Shown here in pieces: positions 34,136-43,508 of a stretch of 64,000 nucleotides of DNA; the first letter of the stretch is position 1; each line of letters opens with the position of its first letter. The notes under the pieces were generated by a model. The model was not told the origin of the DNA. It was given only the letters and a program-made list of their open reading frames with translations, and searched no databases. The translations under genes and the position numbers were made by a program. Origin of the DNA: Plotosus lineatus. Taxonomy: Eukaryota > Chordata > Actinopteri > Siluriformes > Plotosidae. The stretch lies in contig CM045751.1 of NCBI GenBank assembly GCA_024760905.1, positions 15,012,501 to 15,076,500 on the forward strand, given 5' to 3'.

Positions 34136-34570
34136 TCTGGAGGGACGCAAACGTTGGATTAAAGCACTAAGTTTATAATTAAAGTGTTCTTTATTCGAAT
34201 TCATAGACCCTACAGACTATATTACCTTTTATTTTCCCGTAAAAATTGGCGATGCCTAATGCCGGGCCTAATGGGGGGCCTACGTTAATGTTGATCAATA
34301 ATTACAATATGCATCTAGATCTATATAATCGTATAGTAATAAAATAGACAATAATCGTATAGTAATAAAATAGACAAACAACAGTTGTCAGACCACTCAG
34401 TGACAGCTGTAAAACTTGTATTTACCTTCTTTGTGGTCATTACGAAGTCAGACTAGTAGGGGTGCCTGGTCCTTCATTCACAAAAAATCCGCTATGTCAG
34501 TGTACATACACAGGGGCCACTTCGATAACGCGTCATTTTCTGTCTCCAAGTCCCAAGGGGTCAGGAATTG

Positions 34571-34813
34571 TCACGCTTTCCTCAAGCTGGCATAGTCACA
34601 TTGGATTTGTTTAGATTCCTCGGCCTTTGACAAAACTATAGGTAGCTTTTGTAACGTCGCCGCAAATGCAAGCGCAACAAGTTCATCTTTACGCTTGCGG
34701 GAACAACCGGGAAGACCCCTAAGTATACAATACGCTCGAAGGTCGGGAACCTTCCATAAAATGAACGTATAGATAGTGCAGTGATCATTCACATCAAGGT
34801 TTGTTTCCGCCAT
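34571..34813 (-). CDS. SAP-like N-terminal domain ORF of the ISL2EU-like element
   Basis: I take the ATG at 34813 (MAETNLDVNDH), not the upstream one at 34936, which lies in the host SINE outside the element. The 80-residue product has VPDLRAYCILRGLPGCSRKR then KDELVALAFAATL (about residues 27-59), which fits the helix-extended-helix SAP pattern (hydrophobic L, RGL, K-x-ELV). It stops after DYASLRKA, so any downstream nuclease domain is absent. The SAP motif would bind DNA. It is probably a truncated remnant of the second transposon gene; expression is not indicated. Confidence 0.5.
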   Translation of the reverse strand: MAETNLDVNDHCTIYTFILWKVPDLRAYCILRGLPGCSRKRKDELVALAFAATLQKLPIVLSKAEESKQIQCDYASLRKA

Positions 34814-34880
34814 ATTGATAGCTTGTTTGGTAGTCGCGATCCCATGATGCTGTACACGAGCCAAGATGCGAACATGATCT

Positions 34881-34928
34881 ATTAGGATTAAGCAGTTACA
34901 GAAAACGAACTGAACTGAAGACTTTACT
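34881..34928 (+). mobile_element. SINE-1, V2 tail, right part
   Basis: ATTAGGATTAAGCAGTTACAG followed by AAAACGAACTGAACTGAA is the V2 tail end that continues from 33828. The terminal repeat unit here is GAACT. Confidence 0.88.
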
Positions 34929-34973
34929 GGAATCAAAAGTCAAGAAGGACAGCTGGAGTTGTTTTGTAGCGCT

Positions 34974-35208
34974 AGTCCTTTGGGTTTTTTACACCCGAGC
35001 CATAGTGACTCATCAGGCCGGTGCTTATCCCCGGTTTCCATAGCGTGAAGCAACCAGGAGTGCAACTCCTCCTGGATGGGACGCTAGTCCATCACATGTT
35101 ACCTTCCTATATTTTTACTGGGACCCATTTATACTGCTGGGTGAACAGAGGCATACTTGTTGTTGAGACCTTGCCCAGGGGGTCTTAGCACAGTGAGGGT
35201 CTCAGTGA
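34974..35208 (-). mobile_element. SINE-3
   Basis: Reverse complement has CTAACCCAGCAG-type body motifs: GTGATGGACTAGCGTCCCAT, AGGAGGAGTTGCACTCCTGG and GGGATAAGCACCGGCC, ending near AAAAAACCCAAAGG. The tRNA-like head is truncated at AGACCCTCACTGTGC. Confidence 0.8.
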
Positions 35209-36437
35209 GTAGCGTTAGTAGAATCAATCAATTAATCAATTAATCAATTCATTACCTAAACTAAATTAAACAATCTGAAAGGTTGTGAAGAAGAATAAGA
35301 TGAGTAGCATTTAAAACAGAAAACCCAGGAAGATAGCTGGGGGGGGGTTTCTGTAAAATACAAATTAAAAAAAAATTAAAAATTAAAATGACAGCATGTA
35401 AAAAAAAAAAAGAAAGATTCAAAAAATAATAATGTGTTTTTAAACTCATCAGCTTTAATTTGTTATTATAACATCTCTGAGAATTAACCAGAGCTTAAAA
35501 AAGAAATGAAGAAGTGTGTGTTTCCTGAAGGGCTGCTGAATTTATCAGCACTATACTGAGAAGTATTGATGTAAACCTGTGAGCACTGACCCTGAATAGT
35601 CATTGCCGGGGCTCAAGCGAGTCAAGCGGCGGTCTCGTTCACCGTGTTTCTACGCTGACTTTTCCTTTCCTTCTGCTCTCTTCATGCTTGTACACTTTCC
35701 ATCCCCTCTGCACATTCTTCACAAATTCAGTAGCTTCGTTCTTCTACATTTGTAAATGCTGTTGACTGTGGAAAGGCTCCATGTTTACTTTGAATCCCCG
35801 GCCATCTCAAGGCCTCCTCTAATCACCTGCAGCTGTTTGGTTCTCGTGTGCTTTCCTTGGCTGGGTCTTGCAAACACACAGGCCTTACTTTCAATGTAAA
35901 TTATAGATTTGTAACAGACTAAATAGAAAGTCAGATTGTTATTGCAAGCAGCATGGCTCACTGTAATAATGATATTTCAACGTTTATTCTCGATGATAAT
36001 TATCTTTTTCTCTTGCTTATTTTCTTTAGGACTGAATACCAGCTCTCTCTCTCTCTATTCTTTTCTTTCTCTCTCTGTGTATAAACTCAGCTGTGGTATT
36101 TTAAATGCTTTAAACCGACTCTAATAGACAGTTATACACGAGCAAACATAAGCTGGACATGTCAGTGGATCTCCTCACTTTCTCTCTTATCTCCTGCCAA
36201 CAAGACGTGTCTCTGAGGGTTGCACCCGCTACACCTGCAATATAACCACATAGAGATCACCACCAGTTTGAAAATACACTCAAGAACTCGGGTGGATGGG
36301 GGGGCGGGGACAGTGAGAAAGATTTCATTTATTACAGCTGTCAATTCTTGTATTTTCATTTAGTCACTTTCATTTCTTTTATTATTTGCATTATTTTATT
36401 TTTTTCAATTTAATTACAATATATATTCATTTAACAC
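35209..36437. other. No gene recognised
   Basis: Starts with (AATC/AATT)-type repeats at 35222-35250, then AT-rich sequence with small poly-A and (CT)n runs (36043-36080). The 35580-35890 part is repeat-free with mixed composition. No coding feature recognised. Confidence 0.45.
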
Positions 36438-36669
36438 ACTTCTGTGTGGGGCTGCTGGTGTACCGCGCTCATGATCGGGAGGTTGTGTGTTCGAATCCCA
36501 GTTAGAACCCCGCTGTGCTAAGACCTCTGGGCAAGGTCTCCACCACAAATGTGCCTCAGTTCACCCAGCAGTCGAACCGGGTACCAGTAAAATATACTGG
36601 GACGGTAACCTGTGATGGACTAGAGTCCCATCCAGGAGGAGTTGAACTCCTGGTCGCTTCACACTATGG
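36438..36669 (+). mobile_element. SINE-3, left part (interrupted by hAT-D)
   Basis: Head CTGCTGGTGTACCGCGCTCA, B box GTTCGAATCCC, body with TCCAGGAGGAGTTGAACTCC, broken at CGCTTCACACTATGG. CACTATGG at 36662-36669 is repeated at 37818-37825, the 8-bp TSD of the inserted hAT. The SINE continues at 37818. Confidence 0.92.
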
Positions 36670-36700
36670 CAGTGCTTCTGAATTATTTATTATTCAAAGG

Positions 36701-37018
36701 TTGAAGGTCAAAGGTTGGGGGTTCGAGTCCCACTCTCCACAAGGTTGTCACTGCCCCCCCAGTGCAGCTAACTGGGTTATCAAAGGCGGGCCATGTCTCT
36801 CACTGTCTATGGTGAGAGGTTCATGTAAAAGAACCATTGCTGACTTTCGTAAAGAGTAGCTGCAAAGCCGTCAGCGTGTTTCTGTCCCTTGCTAAAAAGG
36901 GTTGTGACAGGAAGGGCATCCGACGTAAAAACCTCTGCCAAATCAAATGTGCGAATCAGATGATTCGCTGTGGCGACTCCCAAGTAAAAGGGAAACAGCC
37001 AAAAGGAAGACAGACAGA
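36701..37018 (+). mobile_element. SINE-1, V1 tail, inside hAT-D
   Basis: Begins around the B box (GGTTGGGGGTTCGAGTCC), lacking the A-box part, and ends AAACAGCCAAAAGGAAGACA with (GACA)n. The left junction is unclear because of a local deletion. Confidence 0.85.
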
Positions 37019-37281
37019 CATTAACATTAAAATAAAAAAAAGAAAGAAATATAGTTCAACTAACAAGAAAGAAAAACTTCATGAACATTGTTTTTTAATC
37101 TGTAACAGAAAAGATTTAAAGTGCACCAATTGGCCTGACATTAAAAAATACATCCTTATTTAAACTTATTCAAATTATTTATGTCTTAATATCTCCGTCT
37201 CTCTCCACCTTTCTCTTCATTCCTATTAGAAAATTTTCCGTGTTGTTTGAGGGGTTATTTACTGCGCTTCATATCTGCTAC

Positions 37282-37631
37282 ACGTGGTGGTCTAGTGGTA
37301 TAAGGTGCCGGATCGCTGATCCAAAGGTTGGGGGTTCGAGTCCCACTCTCCACAAGGTTGTCACTGCCCCCCCCCCCAGTGCAGCTAACTGGGCTATCAA
37401 AGGCCGGCCATGTCACTGTCTGTCAGGTCACTGTCTGTGGTGTGAAGCATGTAAAAGAACCATTGCTGACTTTCGACAAGAGTAGGCTGAAAAGCCGTTA
37501 GTGTGTTTCCGCCCTGCGATGGCCTGGCGAGCTGTCCATGGTGTACTCTGCCCTCGCCCTGAGTTGGCTGGGATGGGCACCAGCTTCCCCGTGACACTAA
37601 TTAGGATGAAGCGGTTACAGAAGATGCACTG
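37282..37631 (+). mobile_element. SINE-1, full length, V2 tail, inside hAT-D
   Basis: 11-bp TSD ATATCTGCTAC at 37271-37281 and 37632-37642. Head with GTGGTGGTCTAGTGG, B box, body, then V2 tail ending GGATGAAGCGGTTACAGAAG. It shares its head and body with V1 copies but not its 3' end. Confidence 0.92.
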
Positions 37632-37817
37632 ATATCTGCTACTCCATATCGAGACAATGAGGGCGCCCCTGCCAACTAGTGGAGTGGAGGTGCAATTACA
37701 CGTAATTCTTTTACTCTATTCCAGAAAAGCGTGTTCCCCAGGGTCATATGCGCTCCCCCTGGCATCACACCGCGTCCCCCTGACATTGTACCGCGCCCCA
37801 CTATTTGGGAAGCACTG

Positions 37818-37907
37818 CACTATGGAAACCAGGGATAAGCACCAGCCTGAAGAGTCACCTGGCTCAGGTGTAAAAAGCCCAACAGACTTTACCTTTAACA
37901 CACTTTG
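37818..37907 (+). mobile_element. SINE-3, right part
   Basis: Resumes with CACTATGGAAACCAGGGATA and ends CAACAGACTTTACCTTTAAC, the SINE-3 3' end. Confidence 0.9.
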
Positions 37908-38268
37908 GTGTTACTTTTGAAAATATTTCTTTTAAAGTAGCTTGATAATAAGTAATTATTCAGATCAAGAGGGTTCACAACACAACTGTACACAGCAAGA
38001 GGTCCTGAACTCAAGTCCCGGGCTCAGTGAGTATGTTTCTTAGTCTAACTGGCTGTTCCAAAGCACCCTTAAGTGTTCTGTTAAAAAAAACTCTTTAGAT
38101 TTACAATCATTAGCACAATACCAATCACCAGCCCATCATGGATGTCATGCAGGGGACATGTACACGCTTCCACACCTTCCTGGTTGGTGGTGGTCGTAAG
38201 TGATAAGGAGTCAATACTTGACAGGTGGGAATCGGATATGACAAATTTGGGGACATAATTAATTCATT
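37908..38268. other. No gene; small SINE-like fragments
   Basis: Contains CAGCAAGAGGTCCTGAACTC (SINE-2 head-like) and the SINE-4-like AATCACCAGCCCATCATGGA. Both are too short to delimit. Confidence 0.4.
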
Positions 38269-38281
38269 CATTTAATGAACC

Positions 38282-38624
38282 AGGGTAGTGGTAGCCTAGT
38301 GGTATAGGGTGCTGAATCGCTGATCCTACGGTTGGGGGTTCGAGTCCCACTCTCCACAACGTTGTCAATGTCCCCCTAGTGCAGCTAACTGGGCTATCAA
38401 AGGCCGGCCATGTCTCACTGTCTATGGTGAGAGGTTCATGTAAAAGAACCATTGCTGACTTTCAACAAGAGTTGCTACAAAGCTGTCAGCATGTTTCTGC
38501 CCTGCGATGGCCTGGCAAGCCATCCACGTTGTACTCTGCCCTCGCCCAGAGTCGGCTGACATGGCCGCCAGCCTCTCCGTGACCCTAATTAGGATTGAGC
38601 GGTTACAGAAAATGAACTGATGAA
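38282..38624 (+). mobile_element. SINE-1, full length, V2 tail
   Basis: 13-bp TSD CATTTAATGAACC at 38269-38281 and 38625-38637. It inserted at the tail end of an older SINE-1 lying in the opposite orientation (38638 onward). Confidence 0.92.
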
Positions 38625-38637
38625 CATTTAATGAACC

Positions 38638-38955
38638 GCTTACTCCTAATTAGGGTTGCAGCGATGCTGGTGCCCATGTCAGCTGACCCCTGGCAAGGGC
38701 CAGAGTAAACCCTGGACAGCTCACCAGGCCATCACAGAGCAGAAAGACACTGACGGATATGCAGCTACACTGTACGAAAATCAGCAATGGTTCTTTTACA
38801 GCCTCCCACCATAGACAGCAAGAGACATGGCCGGTCTTTGATAACCCAGTTAGCTGCACCGTGGGAGGCAGCAGTGACAACCATTGACAGTAGGGCTTGA
38901 ACTCCCAACCTTGGGATTGGTAATCCAGAATCTTACCACTGGACCACCACTGCCC
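38638..38955 (-). mobile_element. SINE-1, V2 tail, inverted relative to its neighbour
   Basis: Reverse complement runs GGGCAGTGGTGGTCCAGTGG, degraded B box, body, and tail ending GGAGTAAGCGGTTCATTAAA. More diverged than the adjacent plus-strand copy. Confidence 0.88.
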
Positions 38956-39813
38956 ACAGCACCTTACAACTGCTGGTACAGAATTTAAAAATTAAATAAA
39001 TAAATAAATAAATAAATGATGGGGGTGGTATAGGTTGCTGGGTGGATAATAAGTAAATTACAATTAAGGTGAAGTATAATAGAGACAATTTTTCAGAACA
39101 AGGGCGCGCTATCTGCTGAGGCCAAACAGTCCATTAGTAATGCTCTGTTCAACTCAACAATAGTATGCATTAAAAAAAAAAGAAAAACAGACCATAGGAA
39201 TTGGAAAATAATCAACAATGTTGTGGTCTGATGAAGCAAAGTTACTGTGATCAGTTTATCAGCTCGTACCTGACACACGTGTTTACTCTTTTTTGATGGT
39301 GAAGGAAAGGGAGTAGTAGTGGAGGGTGGGGGTGGGGGTGGGGAGGGTGTTGTGAGAACGACATCATCTCACCTGGCTGTGTGGCCAGCCAATGGAACGA
39401 TAAATTTTCCACAGTGGGTTTTCTGAATTGACATTCTGAACCACAGTCCCGAGCTGAGAGTAATCAAATTAATGCACGCTGTCAGGGGTAGGACTCGGCG
39501 AGCAGAATTCAGTGTATTAAAGAGTTTCAACAGACAGAGAAACAGGAAAGTGTCTTTTCTGTCAGTTCAGTCACTGTGTAAGAGCCTTACCAAGAATCAC
39601 AAACAGTGGTCTGACAGACAGGAAGTGGAAAAAAAAGACCAAGAGGGAAGTAGGAATCAGGAGTATGAATTCTGGCGTGTTCAGAATTCCAAAGCGCTGC
39701 AGTGATGACCTGTGTCCATGTCAGGTCTATTAATTCTTCAGGCTGTGACCTTCAACCAAGAAAACAAGGGGCATCCCTGTGGTTATAATGTATGTCTGAG
39801 CTTGGGTTTCTGG

Positions 39814-39818
<5 letters not shown>
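38956..39818. other. No gene; (AAAT)n and GGGGTG simple repeats
   Basis: (AAAT)n at about 38993-39017, G-rich GGGTGGGGGTGGGG at about 39327-39346. No family recognised. Confidence 0.5.

Positions 39819-39899
<81 letters not shown>
39819..39899. repeat. (AT)n microsatellite, about 40 units
   Basis: Uninterrupted AT dinucleotides. ORFs made of alternating isoleucine-tyrosine on both strands are artefacts of it. Confidence 0.97.
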
Positions 39900-39900
<1 letters not shown>

Positions 39901-40033
39901 TGCACGGGAACACTTAGACTGACTGCTTTGTAATCTCAAGATAAATAACAATTTTGTCCCTGAATACTTGGATCATCGGACAGATAAGGAAAAAATAAAC
40001 CCATAACAACAAGACTTTGAGACTTACTATAAC

Positions 40034-40346
40034 AAGGACAGCACGGTGGCATGGGGTTAACAAATCTACCTCACAGCAAGAAGGTCCTGGGTTTGAGTCC
40101 TGGGCCCGGGAGTTTTTCTGTACAGTTTGCACGTACTCTCCCTACTTGGGTTTTCTCCGAGTACTCCGGCTTCCTCCAACAGTCCGAACTAATGCCTGTG
40201 TTGTAAGTGTGAGTGGTTGTGGTTGTGTTTGTGTTGGCCCCGCCATGGTCTGGCATACCTGGTTCAGGTTGTACTCCGTCTTCAACCCGTATTGGCTGAG
40301 ATAGGCTCCAGTCTCCCTGTGACCCTAAAAGAATTAAGAATATCAG
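40034..40346 (+). mobile_element. SINE-2, near full length
   Basis: Head GGACAGCACGGTGGCATGGG, CTCACAGCAAGAAGGTCCTG, B-box-like GGTTTGAGTCC, body with GTACTCCGGCTTCCTCC, V2-type tail with GGCTGAGATAGGCTCCAGTC and a degraded end. Confidence 0.85.
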
Positions 40347-40409
40347 CAACTGAGTCAGTGAATGTTTCTTTCCTTTTTTAAATCATGACAGATGCAGGTA
40401 GCACACAGA

Positions 40410-40410
<1 letters not shown>

Positions 40411-40477
<67 letters not shown>

Positions 40478-40478
40478 C
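40411..40478. repeat. (CA)n microsatellite
   Basis: About 30 CA units with one GC interruption. Confidence 0.95.
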
Positions 40479-40568
40479 AAAACCACACACGTCGGTGCAT
40501 AAGAGCAGTGTAAGGGTGTCTTTTTATCGCTATTTAAGAAGTCCCTAGTGATAAATTAAGACCGAGAG

Positions 40569-40800
40569 CAGGGATCACCCGTGCCCGTGGGGACCAGGTA
40601 GCCCGCAAGGACAATATAAGTTGCCCGCGGACCTGTTCACTGATATTTTTAGGACAGGCCCACGGCTCCATAGTGTCACTCTCCATTGGGCAGCATCTAA
40701 TTTTTTGGAATATATTTTTAAATCAAATCAATATCTTCACATAGATGAATATCATTAATTATTAATAATAACATATAATTAAAGGTAAGTTGAGCAAATG
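40569..40800. mobile_element. Short hAT-like element
   Basis: ACCGAGAG occurs at 40561-40568 and 40801-40808, a perfect 8-bp TSD. The left end CAGGGATCACCCGTGCCCGT then GGGGACCAGGTAGCCCGCAA resembles a hAT terminus I recall from fish. The right terminus is degraded. Confidence 0.55.
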
Positions 40801-40824
40801 ACCGAGAGTATAAACAGAGCATCA

Positions 40825-40969
40825 GGGGCAGTGGTGGCCTGGTGATGAAGGTGCTGGATCGCTGATCCTAAGGTTGGGGGTCCGAGTCCCACTCTCCACA
40901 AAGTTGTCACTGTCCCCCAGTGCAGCTAACTGGATTATCAAAGGCCAGCCATATCGCTCACTGTCTACG
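40825..40969 (+). mobile_element. SINE-1 head and partial body
   Basis: CAGTGGTGGCCTGGTGATGA head, GGTCCGAGTCC B box, body to CACTGTCTACGG, then cut by a different sequence. Confidence 0.8.
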
Positions 40970-41030
40970 GCCGCGGTAAAATTGTCAAGCGTTGACCGGT
41001 CCGCGGTAATAAAAAGGTTGGGGACCACGG
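40970..41030. mobile_element. hAT (Charlie-like) terminal fragment
   Basis: Ends AAAAAGGTTGGGGACCACGG; reversed this approximates CAGTGGTCCCCAACCTTTTT, a common hAT-Charlie-type terminus, preceded by GACCGGTCCGCGG. Only one end is present. Confidence 0.55.
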
Positions 41031-41152
41031 AACTACACCCTGCATTGATTGCCAAAGCATGGCGGAAATGTCTGTAAACTTTTTCCTTGCAACAGCATGA
41101 GTATCGAAAAAATAAATGAAGCTGACCGCCTAGGCCACAGTGCTTCAGAATA

Positions 41153-41558
41153 CAGAGATCCTCACTTTCCCCGGTTAATTGGGACCGAGATCCCCCTGCG
41201 ACTGTCGAATTCCGTGAAATAGGATCAACCTCCCCCCCAACTGACATATACGTACATGTATATAATAATAAATACATATTCAATGCTATAAATGTTCATC
41301 ATCATTTTCTGTAACCGCTTCATCCCAATTAATGTCATGGGGAGGCTGGTGCCCATACCAGCCAACTCCGGGCGAGGGCAGGGTACACCCAGGACAGCTC
41401 GCCAGGCCATCGCAGGGCGGAAACACGCCGACGGCTTTGCAGCTACTCTTGTCAAAAGTCAGCAATGGTTCTTTTACATGCCTCACACCATAGACAGTGA
41501 GAGACATGGCCGGCCTTTGATAACCCAGTTAGCTGCACTGGAGGGGTTATAATAACAA
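41153..41558 (+). mobile_element. MITE-A copy 7, left part, split by SINE-1
   Basis: CAGAGATCCTCACTTTCCCC after TA, then core to CAATGCTATAAATG at 41294. SINE-1 follows, and TTATAATAACAATA at 41546-41559 is the continuation of the MITE-A core. Its right half is absent, replaced by the inverted duplication. Confidence 0.75.
41295..41545 (-). mobile_element. SINE-1, V2 tail, head truncated, inside MITE-A
   Basis: Tail ATTTTCTGTAACCGCTTCAT then body to GTTAGCTGCACTGGAGGGG. No tRNA-like head. Confidence 0.85.
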
Positions 41559-41638
41559 TATCATGTATTATTATTATAACCCCTCCAGTGCAGCTAACTG
41601 GGTTATCAAAGGCCGGCCATGTCTCTCACTGTCTATGG
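41488..41638. repeat. Perfect 68-bp palindromic duplication
   Basis: 41488-41555 is exactly the reverse complement of 41571-41638, with a 15-nt spacer. The arm covers SINE-1 body plus about 10 bp of MITE-A. Confidence 0.97.
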
Positions 41639-41650
41639 TGAGTCAAATCA

Positions 41651-41687
41651 TGGGTGAGTGTAAATATATATAATTTACACTCACCCA
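41651..41687. repeat. 15-bp perfect hairpin
   Basis: TGGGTGAGTGTAAAT (41651-41665), 7-nt loop, ATTTACACTCACCCA (41673-41687). It abuts the next SINE-2. Confidence 0.95.
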
Positions 41688-41912
41688 AACATTGATACTC
41701 ACTCTTAGGAGAGATTTGGAACAGCCAATTAACCTACTGTGCATGTTTTTGGACTGTGGGAGGAAACCGGAGTACCCAGAGGAAACCCACACAAGCACAG
41801 GAAGAGCATGTAAAGTCCGTACAGAAATGCCCAAGCTGGGAATTGAACCCAGGATCTTCTTATTGTGAGGCTAGATGTGCAAACCATTACACCACCATGC
41901 CGCCCTCCCGCC
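41688..41912 (-). mobile_element. SINE-2, head and body
   Basis: Reverse complement: GGCGGCATGGTGGTGTAATG, CAATAAGAAGATCCTGGG, TTACATGCTCTTCCTGTGCT, ATGCACAGTAGGTTAATTGG. The L2-type tail is missing beyond the hairpin. Confidence 0.85.
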
Positions 41913-43488
41913 AGTATGTAACACACACACACAACACACACACACACAAAAGTGACACGTATCAAAATACTTAAGTTCCTCTTTGCTCACCCACAAGCTT
42001 CTACCAAGGATCTAGATGCTCCTAGTGGCAGGGATAATTATCACGCACCCTTCGCTGCCTCCATATATATTTTTTATGAATATTAAAAAAAAAAAATTCT
42101 GAATAGCATTATAAAATTGGCTTTCGTATAATATTGAGAATTACTTGGTCTCGGAGGGTGTCATCACAACCCTGGAGGGTGATAACAATCCCTCAATCGA
42201 ATAATTCACCGTATCATACTTCGCCTCATTCAATAATTGCTTATTATTCCAAACTGGACAAAGATCTCATTAACATCAGCAGGTCTGGATTTAGAACATC
42301 AAGTCTTTCCTGCATGTAAATCAAACCAGTGTTTTAATTGTTTCTGTGGTTATGTGATTATTTTTGGCAGCACAAAGACAGGATTCAGACAGGATCCATG
42401 AGACGCACATAAGTCACCTTTTGTACCACCAGTACTAACTACCAGGAGTAATTAAATACCGTGTTGTACGATATAAATATGCCTTTCAGCCAGAGACGCC
42501 ATGAGTCAGCCTCTTAGACCAGGCCCCGTTTTCACCACCCGTAAACTAATACGATGATTCCACTGCATGCCTGGACCCAAGAGCTCCAGATACACATGTA
42601 CAGAAACGGAGACCATGAAACATGGAAAAAAACAAAGTTCACGTTTTTATTTTCTATCATATAAGATTTCCTATTAATTGTTCTTCGTAATTATTGCTGA
42701 GGCAGTCTTTACACCATAACGAATTGGCGCAGTGTATGTCACCATAAGGACTTTTTTGGCCTTTGTTGCCATACACTGAACTTAATTTTAATTTTGTTTT
42801 TCTTTCGTTGTTACTGTATTCATGTTAATACATTTCTGTGCATTGTTGTTTGTGTATATCAGTGAGTAGTCAATGCATAGCAAGAAAGCTCTGTATGTAC
42901 TATGGGAATGTCTTTATGGTCCGAAGTAATATTGCAGCTAGTTACCGGTACGTCCTCTTTCATTCACCCCACGCGAGTTAATTTCGAAGTGTACTTTTTG
43001 CTCATCATCAACATTGTTCATCATCCGCACTCCTGAGATTCAATTCTTTCGTCATGGCATTGGGCTTCTTGGGTTTCTTTGCTGGTACTGTTGAGGATGT
43101 GGAGGCAGTCCAGACATTGAATGGATGAGGAGAGATTTTTCTGTTGGACATTAGTGAAAGGTCGGGTCTAAATTATCAAGCATTTATTTTTGTTTTCATT
43201 TAATTTTGATTATGTTTTATTCATTGCCATTCATTGTCGGTTCATTCTGTTTGGAATTTTGTGTGTATCTGTGCGTATTCAGACATGTGCAATTCATCCA
43301 TGTCAATTTCTTCAATTCATTATAGTTTGAAGGCAACTCAAGGAAAATGAAGCTTGGAGGAAATCTCAAGACTGATGGTTCCTCTGGTAAATGTACAAAC
43401 ATCATATAATTAGCTTGCTCAGCTCTTCTAATACGGGTCCAGAGCTGGTCCGAAGCCAAACGATGAATGACATGTAATTCAGACAAAT
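41913..43488. other. 1.6 kb without recognised features
   Basis: Small (CA)n at 41922-41947, otherwise AT-rich single-copy-looking sequence. No exon or repeat family recognised. Confidence 0.5.
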
Positions 43489-43508
43489 ACTTTAATTAAT
43501 AAACTTGT

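Larger units (their letters stand above)
33829..34880. mobile_element. ISL2EU-like non-autonomous DNA transposon (1052 bp) inserted in SINE-1
   Basis: The host SINE sequence CCTAATTAGG is split as CCTA-AT and AT-TAGG, giving an AT 2-bp TSD at 33827-33828 and 34881-34882. The element starts AGACCAAATTCGCATC and ends GATGCGAACATGATCT, a 16-bp TIR agreeing at 13 positions. From the left end a THAP-like fragment reads inward; from the right end a SAP-like ORF reads inward. Convergent genes, a THAP domain and an AT TSD are features I associate with ISL2EU transposons, whose second gene encodes a YqaJ-type nuclease. Here the middle is deleted and neither protein is complete. A 24-bp direct repeat lies near 34331-34378. 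Confidence 0.7.
36670..37817 (+). mobile_element. hAT-D copy 2, itself carrying two SINE-1 insertions
   Basis: Starts CAGTGCTTCTGAATTATTTA and ends CCCCACTATTTGGGAAGCACTG; perfect 8-bp TSD CACTATGG on both sides, diagnostic of hAT. hAT segments are 36670 to about 36700, 37019-37281 and 37632-37817; the rest is SINE-1. About 110 bp of the left arm are lost next to the first SINE. No transposase. Confidence 0.92.

Noticed and set aside
33643..34936. Host gene with THAP and SAP exons
   Set aside because: Both pieces lie inside a TIR-bounded element with an exact AT target duplication in a SINE, so transposon origin explains them.
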